From Vreelandella zhanjiangensis DSM 21076 (GTDB lineage Bacteria > Pseudomonadota > Gammaproteobacteria > Pseudomonadales > Halomonadaceae): a stretch of 64,000 nt of DNA. The DNA lies in the NCBI RefSeq assembly GCF_000377665.1, contig NZ_KB898654.1:1-64000 (forward strand). The letters are read 5' to 3'. Positions 49,780 to 59,282 of the stretch are shown here, piece by piece (positions within the stretch are counted from its first letter, which is position 1; the number at the start of each line of letters is the position of its first letter). The position numbers and the translations under genes were made by a program. Under the pieces are notes generated by a model, which made no database searches, had not been told where the DNA came from, and saw nothing but the letters and a program-made list of their open reading frames with translations.

Positions 49780-51348
49780 ATGTCCTTAGAAGAACTGCAT
49801 CTAAATCTGCGCAACCTGACGAGCGATGATTACGATCAGCTCAAGACATTGATGGACGCTGTCTATCACGATATCGGCGGTGCTTGGCCTCGGCACACCA
49901 TCGATAAATTAATTCAGGAGTTTCCTGACGGCCAGATCGCCATTGAAGACGACGGCAACCTGGTAGGTGTAGCGCTGACGGTGCAGGTGGATTACGACGA
50001 GTTTTCTAACCCGCACAAGTATGACGACCTGATCGGCCACCGTGAGATCATTCTCAACAATCAGGAAGGCGATGCGATGTACGGGCTGGATGTGTTGATC
50101 CACCCGGACTACCGCGGCTACCGCCTGGGCCGTCGACTTTACGAAGCGCGCAAGGAGCTGTGCCGCTCGCACAACCTGCGTGCCATCCTTGCCGGCGGGC
50201 GAATCCCTGAGTACTACCAGCACGCCGATGAACTGTCCCCGGCTCAGTACATCGACAAGGTCTCCCGCAAGGAGATCTACGACCCGATTCTGTCTTTCCA
50301 GCTGGCCAACGATTTCCAGGTCAAGCGCCTGCTGCGCAAGTACCTGCCAGAAGACGAACAGTCCCGGGGCTACGCGACACTGCTTGAGTGGAACAACATC
50401 CTCTTCGAGCCCGCCGAGAATGTGCTGGACACACGCCCGACCCAGGTGCGGGTAGGCGCCGTTCAGTGGCAGATGCGTGAATTCGCCTCGGTGGAAGCTG
50501 CCCTCCAGCAGATCGAATACTTCGTGGATGCGCTGTCGGATTATCAGAGCGACTTTGCCGTTTTCCCGGAGCTGTTCACCACGCCGTTGATGGGCTTGCA
50601 GGACCGCGCCGCCCAGCAGGACCAGATGGGCGCCATCCGCTTTCTGGCAAGCTTTACCGAGCGCTTCAAGGCCGAGCTTTCACGCATGGCGGTGTCCTAC
50701 AACATCAACATCGTGGGCGGCTCGATGATCGAGGTGGGCGAGGACGACCGGCTTTACAACGTGGCCTATCTTTTCCACCGCGACGGCGACATTGATAAGC
50801 AGGCCAAACTGCATATCACTCCACAAGAGCGCCGTGACTGGGTAATCGAGGGCGGCGACAATCTGCAGGTATTCGATACCGATGCAGGCCGGGTAGGTAT
50901 TCTGATCTGTTACGACGTGGAGTTTCCGGAGCTTGGGCGCCTGCTGGCCGACCAGGATATGGATATTCTGTTCGTGCCCTTCTGGACCGATACCAAGAAC
51001 GGTTACCTGCGAGTGCGTCACTGCGCTCAGGCTCGGGCTATCGAGAATGAGTGCTACGTGGTGCTATGCGGCAGCGTCGGCAACCTGCCCTCGATCGAAA
51101 ATCTGGATATCCAGTACGCCCAGTCAGCGGTATTTACGCCGTCCGACTTTGCCTTCCCTCACGACGCGGTGCTCGCAGAAACCACGCCCAATACCGAGAT
51201 GATCTTCTTCTCGGATTTGGATCTGACCCGCCTGACCGTGGTACGTGCCGAGGGCTCGGTGACCAACCTCAAAGACCGCCGCAAGGATCTGTTTGATCTG
51301 CGCTGGCGCGACTGGTCACTCAAGTCCGGCGGCTCTACTGAAGGATAA
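49780..51348 (+). CDS. GNAT acetyltransferase-carbon-nitrogen hydrolase fusion
   Basis: The protein of 522 residues joins an N-terminal GNAT domain (about 1-210; GLDVLIHPDYRGYRLGRRLYE CoA loop) with a nitrilase-family domain (about 225-500). The catalytic triad is visible: Glu in VFPELF, Lys in QAKLHITP and Cys in ILICYDVEFPE. The reaction is unknown; such fusions are widespread in gammaproteobacteria. The stop lies inside a 16-bp tandem duplication. No strong ribosome site was seen before ATG 49780. Confidence 0.92.
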   Translation: MSLEELHLNLRNLTSDDYDQLKTLMDAVYHDIGGAWPRHTIDKLIQEFPDGQIAIEDDGNLVGVALTVQVDYDEFSNPHKYDDLIGHREIILNNQEGDAMYGLDVLIHPDYRGYRLGRRLYEARKELCRSHNLRAILAGGRIPEYYQHADELSPAQYIDKVSRKEIYDPILSFQLANDFQVKRLLRKYLPEDEQSRGYATLLEWNNILFEPAENVLDTRPTQVRVGAVQWQMREFASVEAALQQIEYFVDALSDYQSDFAVFPELFTTPLMGLQDRAAQQDQMGAIRFLASFTERFKAELSRMAVSYNINIVGGSMIEVGEDDRLYNVAYLFHRDGDIDKQAKLHITPQERRDWVIEGGDNLQVFDTDAGRVGILICYDVEFPELGRLLADQDMDILFVPFWTDTKNGYLRVRHCAQARAIENECYVVLCGSVGNLPSIENLDIQYAQSAVFTPSDFAFPHDAVLAETTPNTEMIFFSDLDLTRLTVVRAEGSVTNLKDRRKDLFDLRWRDWSLKSGGSTEG

Positions 51349-51364
51349 TTCTACTGAAGGGTAA
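51333..51364. repeat. 16-bp tandem duplication over a stop codon
   Basis: CTCTACTGAAGGATAA (51333-51348) is followed directly by TTCTACTGAAGGGTAA (51349-51364), 14 of 16 identical. The first copy ends with the TAA stop of the GNAT-hydrolase gene. Confidence 0.9.
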
Positions 51365-51389
51365 ACAGTAACCCGCCTTGGTAACGCAA

Positions 51390-51426
51390 AACGCCGCCCA
51401 GCTTTATGAAGTCACTGGGCGGCGTT
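51390..51426. terminator. Bidirectional terminator, convergent genes
   Basis: Stem AACGCCGCCCAG / CTGGGCGGCGTT with a 13-base loop lies between the convergent GNAT-hydrolase and ATL genes. T-runs are short on both sides. Confidence 0.7.
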
Positions 51427-51465
51427 CTTGTAGGCAGGTCATGTTTATATAGTGCAGTGTTAGCG

Positions 51466-51765
51466 TTAATCAGGCCAAACCAGATGAGCGGGTACACGCC
51501 CTTTTGCATCAAAGGCCACGCCTTCGTCACGCAGTTTTTGGTGCTGACGAGCAGCACCACCGTGATCGGCAAGTTTTAACGACGCCGCAATCACCCGATG
51601 CCAAGGCAACTGATGACCATCCGGTAAATGGCGCATGGCTGAGCCTACCATGCGCGGCGTAGCGCCTTCGGTCATGGCGGCAATCCGCCCATAGGTTGTC
51701 ACCCTGCCTGCCGGAATCTGATCGACAATCGTGTAAATCTGTTCAAGCAGTTCAGGGCGTGCCAT
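51466..51765 (-). CDS. Alkyltransferase-like protein (ATL)
   Basis: The 99-residue protein is the DNA-binding half of O6-alkylguanine-DNA alkyltransferase (IPAGRVTTYGRIA, GSAMRHLP). The active site reads PWHRVI where the enzyme has PCHRV, so Trp replaces the acceptor Cys. ATL proteins bind alkylated guanine and pass it to nucleotide excision repair. Confidence 0.95.
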   Translation of the reverse strand: MARPELLEQIYTIVDQIPAGRVTTYGRIAAMTEGATPRMVGSAMRHLPDGHQLPWHRVIAASLKLADHGGAARQHQKLRDEGVAFDAKGRVPAHLVWPD

Positions 51766-51807
51766 CGCGGGTATCTCCGTTTCAACCTCAGGCCTTAAGT
51801 CTCGACC

Positions 51808-52416
51808 TTATAACGCGTCCACCTGCTGATCAATCGCTTGGAACGCTTCTTTAAGGGCAGCGCCGCGCGTTGCGTCACCCATGTTTAAACCTTCAGCGTA
51901 GACCACATCGACATCTTTGATGCCCATCAGGCCCAACATGCTTTTCAGATGGGGCGTTTGGCTATCAAGCTCTGTACCGGCATACATGCCACCACGAGCC
52001 GCCAGAATGATCGCACGTTTACCCTCTACCAAGCCCTGAGGACCAGTTTCCGTGTAGCGGAAGGTTTCGCCAGCGCGCAGCACGCGGTCAAACCAGGCTT
52101 TTAACTGCGAAGGAATGCCCAGGTTATACATCGGCACGGCAATCACCAGCACGTCACTCGCACGCAGTTCAGCAATTAGCTCATCAGAACGCATCGCCAG
52201 CGCTTTTTGCTCTTCACTGCGCTCATCCGCCGGGGTTTGCCATGCGCCCAGTTCGGCGATATCCAAGTGGGGCAGCGCGTTGGCAACCACATTGCGTGCG
52301 GTTACCTCTACCCCATCGCGAGCAGCGGCACGCGTTTCAAAATGGCTTGCCAAGGCGTTGGACTGACCATTTTCACCAAGTACGGAGGAGGTTATCAGCA
52401 GGGCGCGAGTCGTCAT
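51808..52416 (-). CDS. azoR: FMN-dependent NADH-azoreductase
   Basis: The 202-residue flavodoxin-like protein has TSSVLGENGQSNALA (FMN phosphate loop), VPMYNLGIPSQLKAWFDRV and AARGGMYAGTE, the AzoR motifs. It reduces quinones and azo compounds. GGAG precedes the ATG. A TTCGAT/ATCGAA inverted repeat lies upstream. Confidence 0.95.
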   Translation of the reverse strand: MTTRALLITSSVLGENGQSNALASHFETRAAARDGVEVTARNVVANALPHLDIAELGAWQTPADERSEEQKALAMRSDELIAELRASDVLVIAVPMYNLGIPSQLKAWFDRVLRAGETFRYTETGPQGLVEGKRAIILAARGGMYAGTELDSQTPHLKSMLGLMGIKDVDVVYAEGLNMGDATRGAALKEAFQAIDQQVDAL

Positions 52417-52507
52417 GTAAGTGCTCCAGAAACATAGTAAATAAGAGGATTGGAGCTATTTTACGATGATTCTGATTAATCAAAAGCGCAATGATCTGCG
52501 CGTTATA

Positions 52508-52522
52508 TTCGATAAAATCGAA
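52508..52522. promoter_or_regulatory. TTCGAT-N3-ATCGAA palindrome upstream of azoR
   Basis: A perfect 6-bp inverted repeat with three bases between halves lies 92 bp before the azoR start, between azoR and the symporter terminator. It is a possible operator; no regulator is known. Confidence 0.35.
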
Positions 52523-52537
52523 TCATTAAGCCATTCA

Positions 52538-52562
52538 TAAAAAACCCCGCTCGAGGCGGGGT
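52538..52562 (-). terminator. Terminator after the AGCS symporter gene
   Basis: Stem ACCCCGC / GCGGGGT with loop TCGAG, followed on the minus strand by six T. It lies 18 bp after the symporter stop. Confidence 0.92.
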
Positions 52563-52579
52563 CTTTAACTGGCTGGCTA

Positions 52580-54031
52580 TTACGGCTTTTTGGGCCATGC
52601 ATTGGGGTCAACCTTATTAGCAAGCTTAGGGAACTTGCTGGGGTCGAAGGTGGGCTCTTTGCCCGCTTTTAACTGCTGCTCATAATCACGGAACAGCGCA
52701 AAGGCAACGGGGGACAGCATCAAGATAGCCACCAGGTTAATAATCGCCATCATGCCCATGGAAAGGTCGGCAAAGTTCCAGATTGCGCCCAGGCTTGCCA
52801 CCGAACCCACCATGATCATCGCCAGCACCGCCAAGCGGTAAATAAACACGGCAACCGGCGCACGCCGACCGGCCAGATACTCAATGTTGGATTCGCCGTA
52901 GGAGTAGTTGGCGATCACCGATGTGAAGGCGAACAGTAAAATCGCGACCGCAACGAACATCGCGCCCCAGTCGCCCACGTGGCTTGAAAGCGCCATCTGA
53001 GTCAATTGAATGCCGTTATTCTCTTCGCCCGCCAGAAGCTCGGGGCCTGCCATAATGATAATCGCCGCTGTCGCGGTACAGATCACCAGCGTATCCAGAA
53101 ATACGCCCAGCATCTGGATAAAGCCCTGCGCCGCCGGATGATTGGGCCGCGTGCTGGCCGTGGCCGCCGCGTTAGGCGCCGAGCCCATACCCGCTTCGTT
53201 AGAGAACAGCCCGCGCTGGATACCGTTCATGATCGCTTGCGAAATGGCATAGCCGACGGCACCGCCAGCGGCCTGCTCAATACCGAAGGCGCTGCGGATA
53301 ATCGTCATGATCGCGGCAGGGAAATCACCGATATTAAGCGCCACCACTACCAGTGCAAGCACCAGATACAGCAGCGCCATCAACGGCACAACCAGCTCCG
53401 CGACCTTGGCGATAGATTTCAAGCCACCGAAGATAATCGGCGTAACAACGACCACCAAGACTAACCCCATGGCCCAGGTGGGAACGGCAAATGCCTGCTC
53501 CATGGCCTGGGCGATGGAGTTGGCCTGCACGCTGTTAAACGCCAATCCAAATGCAATGATCAAACAGATAGAGAACAGCACCGCTAGCCAGCGTAGCCCG
53601 AGCCCGCGCTCAATATAGCGTGCCGGACCGCCGCGGAAGGTATTGTCGCCGTGGTCGGTCTTGTACGCCTGGGCCAGGGTGGACTCGATGAAACTGGTGG
53701 CCATACCCACCATCGCGGTCATCCACATCCAGAAGATCGCCCCCGGGCCACCGAAGTAGATGGCTACCGCTACGCCTGCCAGGTTGCCGGTACCTACACG
53801 GGCGGCCAAGCTTGTTGAAAGCGCCTGAAACGAGGAAATGCCCTCGCCGGCATCGCGCGAGGTGCGCAGCAGCTTGAACATATGGCCGAAATAACGCACC
53901 TGAATGCCACCGGTCCTTATCGTGAAATAAAGCCCCGCGCCAATCAGCAGGTAAATCAGCACGCTGCCCCACAGTAGTCCGTTGCTGCGGTCAACGGCCG
54001 CAGTCAACAGCTCTGGAATCGTAAAATCCAT
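52580..54031 (-). CDS. Sodium:alanine/glycine symporter (AGCS family)
   Basis: The protein of about 483 residues has around ten membrane helices and AGCS motifs (SFQALSTSLAARVGTGNLAGV, GLFSNEAGMGSAPNAAATA, in pieces). It imports alanine or glycine with Na+. ATG 54031 stands seven bases after AAGGG; ATG 54037 is too close to the site. Confidence 0.93.
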   Translation of the reverse strand: MDFTIPELLTAAVDRSNGLLWGSVLIYLLIGAGLYFTIRTGGIQVRYFGHMFKLLRTSRDAGEGISSFQALSTSLAARVGTGNLAGVAVAIYFGGPGAIFWMWMTAMVGMATSFIESTLAQAYKTDHGDNTFRGGPARYIERGLGLRWLAVLFSICLIIAFGLAFNSVQANSIAQAMEQAFAVPTWAMGLVLVVVVTPIIFGGLKSIAKVAELVVPLMALLYLVLALVVVALNIGDFPAAIMTIIRSAFGIEQAAGGAVGYAISQAIMNGIQRGLFSNEAGMGSAPNAAATASTRPNHPAAQGFIQMLGVFLDTLVICTATAAIIIMAGPELLAGEENNGIQLTQMALSSHVGDWGAMFVAVAILLFAFTSVIANYSYGESNIEYLAGRRAPVAVFIYRLAVLAMIMVGSVASLGAIWNFADLSMGMMAIINLVAILMLSPVAFALFRDYEQQLKAGKEPTFDPSKFPKLANKVDPNAWPKKP

Positions 54032-54374
54032 ACCCATGCCCTTTTTTAACTTATCGAAGGCGCTTCATTCTTCACGCCTGCACCAAAATGGCAAGAAAAT
54101 TGACGTATTTATTCCGATGTTGCGCCCATAAACTTAAATTTGGCTGATTAGCCACTGCCAGTTCATCCACTTGGCGGTTGCCCCTGCATGCAGCAAATCG
54201 GTTTACTTACTCAGGCGCACCTTATCGCCTTGGTAGCCTGTAGCAGTCGCTACCGGCTTACTTTGAGCTTGACTGGGGATTGGCTTACGCCACGCTGGGC
54301 ATCTTCACCGAGTTTGCGAGGGCATTTAGAACGACTTATTCATGAGACCAGAAACAAGATAACGGTATAAAAAT
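54032..54374. other. Gap between symporter start and yjbQ end
   Basis: This 343-bp region holds the leader of the symporter gene. A short plus-strand frame (54188-54370) has no ribosome site or recognisable content. No RNA, repeat or terminator was found. Confidence 0.4.
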
Positions 54375-54803
54375 TTAGCGTGTCTCGCAGCCATTTAATG
54401 TCGCGAGCAGTCGGCGAGGCCCGCCGTGGTCGCGATGCTCTCCTAACCAAAGGCCCTGCCATGTGCCCAGCGCTAATCGTCCATCGCGCACGGCAAGCGT
54501 TACCTGGGTTCCCAGCAAACTGGCAGCCACATGCGCTGGCATATCATCGGGGCCTTCCAGCGTGTGCCGAAAGTAGCTCAGCCCTTCGGGTATCAGGTTG
54601 CGCATAAAGGCATTTAAATCGTGCCGTACATCCGGGTCGGTATTTTCATTGAGCGTAAGCGACGCGGAAGTATGCATTAGCTGCAGGTGCAAAAGTCCGA
54701 CACTGCATTCCGACAAGCACGGCAGTGCCCGAGCCACCTCATCGGTAATTAAATGAAATCCCCGCGCCAGCTCGGTTAAGTGAATTTCCTGCTGATGCCA
54801 CAT
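54375..54803 (-). CDS. YjbQ/UPF0047 family protein
   Basis: The 142-residue protein has LHLQLMHTSASLTLNEN, and ALGTWQGLWLGEHRDHGGPR, the UPF0047 signature that includes its conserved His/Glu. E. coli YjbQ has weak thiamine phosphate synthase activity. AAAGGAG precedes the ATG. Confidence 0.93.
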   Translation of the reverse strand: MWHQQEIHLTELARGFHLITDEVARALPCLSECSVGLLHLQLMHTSASLTLNENTDPDVRHDLNAFMRNLIPEGLSYFRHTLEGPDDMPAHVAASLLGTQVTLAVRDGRLALGTWQGLWLGEHRDHGGPRRLLATLNGCETR

Positions 54804-55055
54804 ACAACACTCCTTTGTTTATTACCGCTTGGGGAGCACGTCTCGGCGTACCCTTCTTGTATCGTTACTATTATCCCACTATCAACCTGTGCCGATGTCC
54901 TGCTGGCGACAAGGGTAAGATACTAAACTTACCGGTTGGTTTCCGACAAAACGTTGAAACCGTATGCTAACGCGGCAGCGCCCAATAATACCTGTAGCGC
55001 CCCGCCAGTAGAGGATAATCTATATTCTGAAGCATGGTGAAGAGTGCCCTCGCCA

Positions 55056-55991
55056 CTATTGAAGGCTGTTTACTGAGGGTAGCGGTGGTACCCGCCCGGT
55101 TATCTCACGCTGCACATAGTCGATAAACGTGCGTAACCGGGTGGGCACATGGCGGCGCTGTTCAAACACCGCGTAGAAATCTGCTCGCACGCCCTGCCAC
55201 TGCGTCAATAACGGCTGAAGTGCTCCACTGGCAAGGTGCTCGTTCACATCCCACCAGGAACGCAGCATAACCCCATGACCATCCAACGCCAGGCGGGTAA
55301 CTACCTCACCATCATTACTGGCAAGCCGCCCGCTGACTTTCACCGACTGAACGTGCTCCGGGTCATCGCAGCGCTCAAAACGCCACAGCGGAAAATCCGT
55401 ATCGTTTTCACGAATCAGCAGGCAGGCCTGGCGTGTAAGATCCGCAGGTGTTGTCAATGCCGGCATTTGGGCAATATAGGCAGGGGCAGCACACAGCACT
55501 CGGCGATTGGGCAAAATGGGCTTGGCGATTAAACGCGAATCAGGCGGCTCGCCAACCCGGATGCCCACATCAAAGCCGTGATCACTTAGGTTCATAGGAA
55601 AATTGGTGAGCTCTAACCACCCTTCTACATCGGCGTGGGCTTCGCAAAAGCTGGATAGCAGCGGCGCGATATGCCGCCTCCCAAAGCCGAAGGTCGCGTT
55701 GACCCGCAGCCGCCCGCTAAGCCCATGGAGATGCGTATCGGTGAGTGAATTCTCAAGCTCCCCCAGCTCATCCAGAATCAGCGCCCCGCGGGATAAATAG
55801 CGCTCGCCCTCTGCCGTTAGCGTTAGTCGCCGGGTGGTGCGTGCGGCAAGCTCCACGCCTAACCTTGCTTCCAACTGTTTTAAGCGTTTGCTTACCGCCG
55901 ACAGTGAAAGCCCCAGCTCGCGTGCCGTAGTCGTTAAGCTTCCCGCACGGGCCAACGTCTGGAAAAACGCAAGATCGTCTAGTGCCGACAT
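55056..55991 (-). CDS. LysR-family regulator (DmlR-like)
   Basis: The protein of about 311 residues starts at ATG 55991 (SALDDLAFFQTLARAGSLTTTARELGLSLSAVSKRLK in pieces), with a winged HTH at 1-60 and a ligand-binding domain from about 90. It is divergent from the malate/tartrate dehydrogenase gene, 149 bp apart, like dmlR-dmlA of E. coli. It is likely the activator of that gene. Confidence 0.9.
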   Translation of the reverse strand: MSALDDLAFFQTLARAGSLTTTARELGLSLSAVSKRLKQLEARLGVELAARTTRRLTLTAEGERYLSRGALILDELGELENSLTDTHLHGLSGRLRVNATFGFGRRHIAPLLSSFCEAHADVEGWLELTNFPMNLSDHGFDVGIRVGEPPDSRLIAKPILPNRRVLCAAPAYIAQMPALTTPADLTRQACLLIRENDTDFPLWRFERCDDPEHVQSVKVSGRLASNDGEVVTRLALDGHGVMLRSWWDVNEHLASGALQPLLTQWQGVRADFYAVFEQRRHVPTRLRTFIDYVQREITGRVPPLPSVNSLQ

Positions 55992-56140
55992 GGATTCTCT
56001 ACTTTTAAGCAACAATAGCTTGCATAGTAGCCTGATTATTATCTTCTCCAAAGCCGCTACACTTTTCTAGCTAGTATTCATAAGCACTTTTTTTAATACG
56101 AGTCTTAATAACGCGTCTTAACAACAAACCAGGAGTCCAT

Positions 56141-57214
56141 ATGGCCCACCGCATTGCAGTTATCGCTGGCGACGGCATTGGCACCGAAGTCATGCCCGAA
56201 GGTATTCGTGCCTTAGAGGCCACCGCCAAACGCTTTAATATTGACCTTGAGTTCACAACTTTTGAGTTTGGCAGCTGCGACTACTACCTTGAGCACGGCC
56301 AGATGATGCCGGACGACTGGTTTGAACAGCTCAAAGGTTTTGATGCGCTGTTTTATGGTGCCGTAGGCTGGCCTGAAAAAGTCCCTGACCACATTTCCTT
56401 ATGGGGGTCGCTACTCCAGTTCCGCCGCCGGTTCGATCAATACATTAACTTGCGCCCCTGCAAACTGATGCCCGGCATCAAAAGCCCCTTGACCGGTCGT
56501 AAACCGGGCGATATCGACTTCTACGTGGTACGCGAGAATACCGAAGGCGAGTACTCAAGCATTGGCGGCAAGATGTTTGAAGGCACCGAGCGCGAAATCG
56601 TCATCCAGGAAACCGTGATGAGCCGTACTGGCGTTGACCGGGTACTGAAATACGCGTTTGACCTGGCCCAAACCCGCCCGCGTAAAAAGCTCACCTCGGC
56701 CACCAAGTCCAACGGCATCTCTATCACCATGCCCTACTGGGATGAGCGGGTGCTGGAAATGGCCAAGCAGTACCCGGATATCAACGTAGATAAATTCCAT
56801 ATCGATATCCTGACCGCCAATTTCGTGCTGCATCCAGACTGGTTCGACGTGGTCGTCGGCAGCAACCTGTTTGGCGATATTCTGTCCGACCTGGGCCCGG
56901 CGTGTACCGGCACCATCGGCATTGCGCCTTCGGCCAATATCAATCCGGAAGGCAAATTCCCCAGCCTGTTCGAGCCGGTACACGGCAGCGCGCCGGATAT
57001 TGCAGGTAAAGGCATCGCCAACCCGATTGGCCAGATCTGGTCTGGCGCCATGATGCTTGAGCATCTGGGCTATAAAGAAGCCGCTGATGCGATGGTTACA
57101 GCTATTGAAAACGTGCTTAGCGAAGGCGACAGCCAAGTGGTCACCCGCGATGTTGGCGGCCAGGGCACTACTGAAAGTTTGGGCCGCGCCATTGCTGACA
57201 CCATTGCCAAGTAA
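56141..57214 (+). CDS. Tartrate/D-malate dehydrogenase (TtuC/DmlA family)
   Basis: The 357-residue beta-decarboxylating dehydrogenase has IAVIAGDGIGTEVMPEG, INLRPCKLMPG, FYVVRENTEGEYS, NLFGDILSDLGP, and EPVHGSAPDIAGKG. These fit D-malate/tartrate dehydrogenase rather than LeuB or Icd. It oxidises D-malate to pyruvate with NAD+. CAGGAG precedes the ATG. Confidence 0.93.
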   Translation: MAHRIAVIAGDGIGTEVMPEGIRALEATAKRFNIDLEFTTFEFGSCDYYLEHGQMMPDDWFEQLKGFDALFYGAVGWPEKVPDHISLWGSLLQFRRRFDQYINLRPCKLMPGIKSPLTGRKPGDIDFYVVRENTEGEYSSIGGKMFEGTEREIVIQETVMSRTGVDRVLKYAFDLAQTRPRKKLTSATKSNGISITMPYWDERVLEMAKQYPDINVDKFHIDILTANFVLHPDWFDVVVGSNLFGDILSDLGPACTGTIGIAPSANINPEGKFPSLFEPVHGSAPDIAGKGIANPIGQIWSGAMMLEHLGYKEAADAMVTAIENVLSEGDSQVVTRDVGGQGTTESLGRAIADTIAK

Positions 57215-57235
57215 CGTTTATTCAGCTTAAAGCCA

Positions 57236-57263
57236 GCTGCCCGGATGAAATATGTCGGGCAGC
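57236..57263 (+). terminator. Stem-loop after the malate dehydrogenase gene
   Basis: Perfect 8-bp stem GCTGCCCG / CGGGCAGC with 12-base loop lies 21 bp after the stop. It lacks a T-run, so it is a weak terminator or an mRNA 3' stem. Confidence 0.45.
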
Positions 57264-57312
57264 CGTATGCATGACTTATAGCGGCTTATGTTCTACCTTT
57301 TGTTTGAGGCCT

Positions 57313-57359
57313 TATTTAGATCGTATTTAAGATCGTACTTGAGACAGCATTTCAGACAG
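57313..57359. repeat. 12-bp degenerate tandem array, four units
   Basis: Units TATTTAGATCG, TATTTAAGATCG, TACTTGAGACAG and CATTTCAGACAG start at 57313, 57324, 57336 and 57348, upstream of the gluconolactonase-like gene. Confidence 0.75.
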
Positions 57360-57410
57360 TTTCGGATTCGCTTCGCCAATAGCGCTAATAACAAAAGCTA
57401 GGACAATCCC

Positions 57411-58439
57411 ATGAAACTTGGACGTCGTCAGTTCCTCTCGGCAACGGCTGCTTTAGCCGCTGTCGGTACATCATCACCGCTCTTTGCTCTCCAAACCTCG
57501 CAGGGTGACGTTCCTGATCGCTACCCCATCGATGCCTGGAAAGTCGAAGATCCCCGATTTAATGATTACATGATTTTCAATAGCCCTCTGGAGCGCCACT
57601 GGAGCGGAGGGCTATGGACTGAAGGGCCGGCATGGAATGCCGTGGGACGCTACGTTGTCTTCAGCGATATTCCACGCGCTCTGCAAATGCGCTGGGGCGA
57701 AGCAACTGACCAGGTCAGCGTGTTAAGACACAATGTCGGGTACTCCAACGGCAACACCTTCGATCATCAAGGGCGCTTAATCTCCTGCGAGCACTATCCA
57801 TCGCGCGTATTGCGCTATGAATGGGATGGCTCCACTACGGTACTGGCCGAGCGCTATCAGGGTAAACCACTGAACGCCCCTAACGATTTAGTGGCTCTGC
57901 CTTCGGGAGGCGTAATCTTCACCGACCCGGGATATGGCGCTCATTTTGACTACGAAGGTAAAAAGCGCGCCCTGGAGCTCGAAACAGCCATCTATTACGT
58001 CGACGATAGCCTTGATGAGCCCATCAAGCTCACCGAGGATATCCACAAACCCAACGGGATCGTGCTGACGCCGGATGGTCGCAGTTTCTACGCCAGCGAT
58101 AGCGCCCCGACCCATTTTGAAGAGCCCGCCAGGATCATTCGCTGGTCGCTTAGCGAGGATGGGCGAAGCGTTAGCGACCGGCAGGTAATCGTCACCAGTG
58201 AAGATACGATTTTCGACGGCATGGCCTGCGATATAGACGGCAATATCTGGTCGAGTGCCAACGGTGGCGAGGGCATTGATGGCGTAGTGGTATTCTCGCC
58301 GACAGGCGAACTTTTGGGCCGCGTACTATTACCCGAGGTGTGTTCCAACGTGTGCTTTGCTGGCCAGGGACGTAACCGCCTGTTTATGACGGCCAGCCAA
58401 TCCGTTTATACCATTTACACAGCGACTCTCGGAGCCTAA
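57411..58439 (+). CDS. SMP-30/gluconolactonase-family protein, Tat signal
   Basis: The 342-residue protein has a twin-arginine-like signal (MKLGRRQFLSATAALAAVG) and a six-bladed beta-propeller with LWTEGPAWNAVGRYVVFSD, NAPNDLVALPSGGVIFTDP, and KPNGIVLTPDGRSFYASDS. It likely hydrolyses a sugar lactone in the periplasm. AGGA precedes the ATG. Confidence 0.93.
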   Translation: MKLGRRQFLSATAALAAVGTSSPLFALQTSQGDVPDRYPIDAWKVEDPRFNDYMIFNSPLERHWSGGLWTEGPAWNAVGRYVVFSDIPRALQMRWGEATDQVSVLRHNVGYSNGNTFDHQGRLISCEHYPSRVLRYEWDGSTTVLAERYQGKPLNAPNDLVALPSGGVIFTDPGYGAHFDYEGKKRALELETAIYYVDDSLDEPIKLTEDIHKPNGIVLTPDGRSFYASDSAPTHFEEPARIIRWSLSEDGRSVSDRQVIVTSEDTIFDGMACDIDGNIWSSANGGEGIDGVVVFSPTGELLGRVLLPEVCSNVCFAGQGRNRLFMTASQSVYTIYTATLGA

Positions 58440-58448
58440 AAATTGATA

Positions 58449-58485
58449 AAGCCTCACTGATTTCCATCAGTGAGGCTTGCGTTTT
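58449..58485 (+). terminator. Terminator of the gluconolactonase gene
   Basis: A perfect 13-bp stem AAGCCTCACTGAT / ATCAGTGAGGCTT with loop TTCC, followed by GCGTTTTT. Confidence 0.92.
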
Positions 58486-58507
58486 TAACGCTACGCTAAA
58501 TTAGCGA

Positions 58508-59107
58508 TTACCCCGCCAACTTCGCGGCAATTTTTGCAACGTGCTCGCCCTGAAAACGGGCGAGTTTCAGTTCTCGCTCGCTGGGCTGGCGCGAGCCGTC
58601 GCTACCGGCAAGCGTTGCCGCGCCGTAGGGGTTGCCGCCACTTACTTCTGAAATATCGAACTGCTCTTCAATGCCGTAGCCGATCGGCACGATCACCATG
58701 CCGTGATGGGCTAAAGTCGTCCAAGTAGACGTGACCGTCATCTCTTCGCCACCGCCGGTTCCGGTGGAGGTAAACACGCTAGCCACTTTGCCACGCAGCG
58801 CGCCGCTCGCCCATAAGCCACCCGTTTGATCAAGGAAGGTTCGCATTTGGCCTGTCATATTGCCAAAACGAGTGGGGGTGCCAAAAATTATTGCGTCATA
58901 ATCGGCAAGCTCCTGAGGAGTCGCTTCCGGTGTGTCGTAATCCTGCTTGCCCCCTGCGTTTTTGAAGGCCTCTTCCGGCATGGTTTCAGGTACGCGTTTG
59001 ACGCTTACCTCCACCCCACTTACCTTCTTTGCCCCTTCAGCAACGGCTTTGGCCAAGGTATCAACATGGCCATACATGGAATAGTAAAGTACCAATACCT
59101 TTGTCAT
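58508..59107 (-). CDS. wrbA: NAD(P)H:quinone oxidoreductase WrbA
   Basis: The 199-residue flavodoxin-like protein has [38 protein letters not shown] and [11 protein letters not shown] motifs of WrbA. It reduces quinones with two electrons. AAAGGAG precedes the ATG. Confidence 0.96.
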   Translation of the reverse strand: MTKVLVLYYSMYGHVDTLAKAVAEGAKKVSGVEVSVKRVPETMPEEAFKNAGGKQDYDTPEATPQELADYDAIIFGTPTRFGNMTGQMRTFLDQTGGLWASGALRGKVASVFTSTGTGGGEEMTVTSTWTTLAHHGMVIVPIGYGIEEQFDISEVSGGNPYGAATLAGSDGSRQPSERELKLARFQGEHVAKIAAKLAG

Positions 59108-59282
59108 GGTTTACTCCTTTGGACTGTGTTTTTAACAACCAGGTTTTAGCTGCGTTAATGGCATCCCAGAGGGGAATGACTACACCATAGCCTAGCGCGC
59201 TATAAGCAAAAGCGAATGTTTTGATCGGCTCCTTTCGGTTTTCTCCATGGCTTTTACCTTGCGCAGATACAAAGCGGTGACT

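Noticed and set aside
54188..54370. Plus-strand 60-residue frame in the gap before yjbQ
   Set aside because: No ribosome site, no recognisable content and it ends against a convergent gene.
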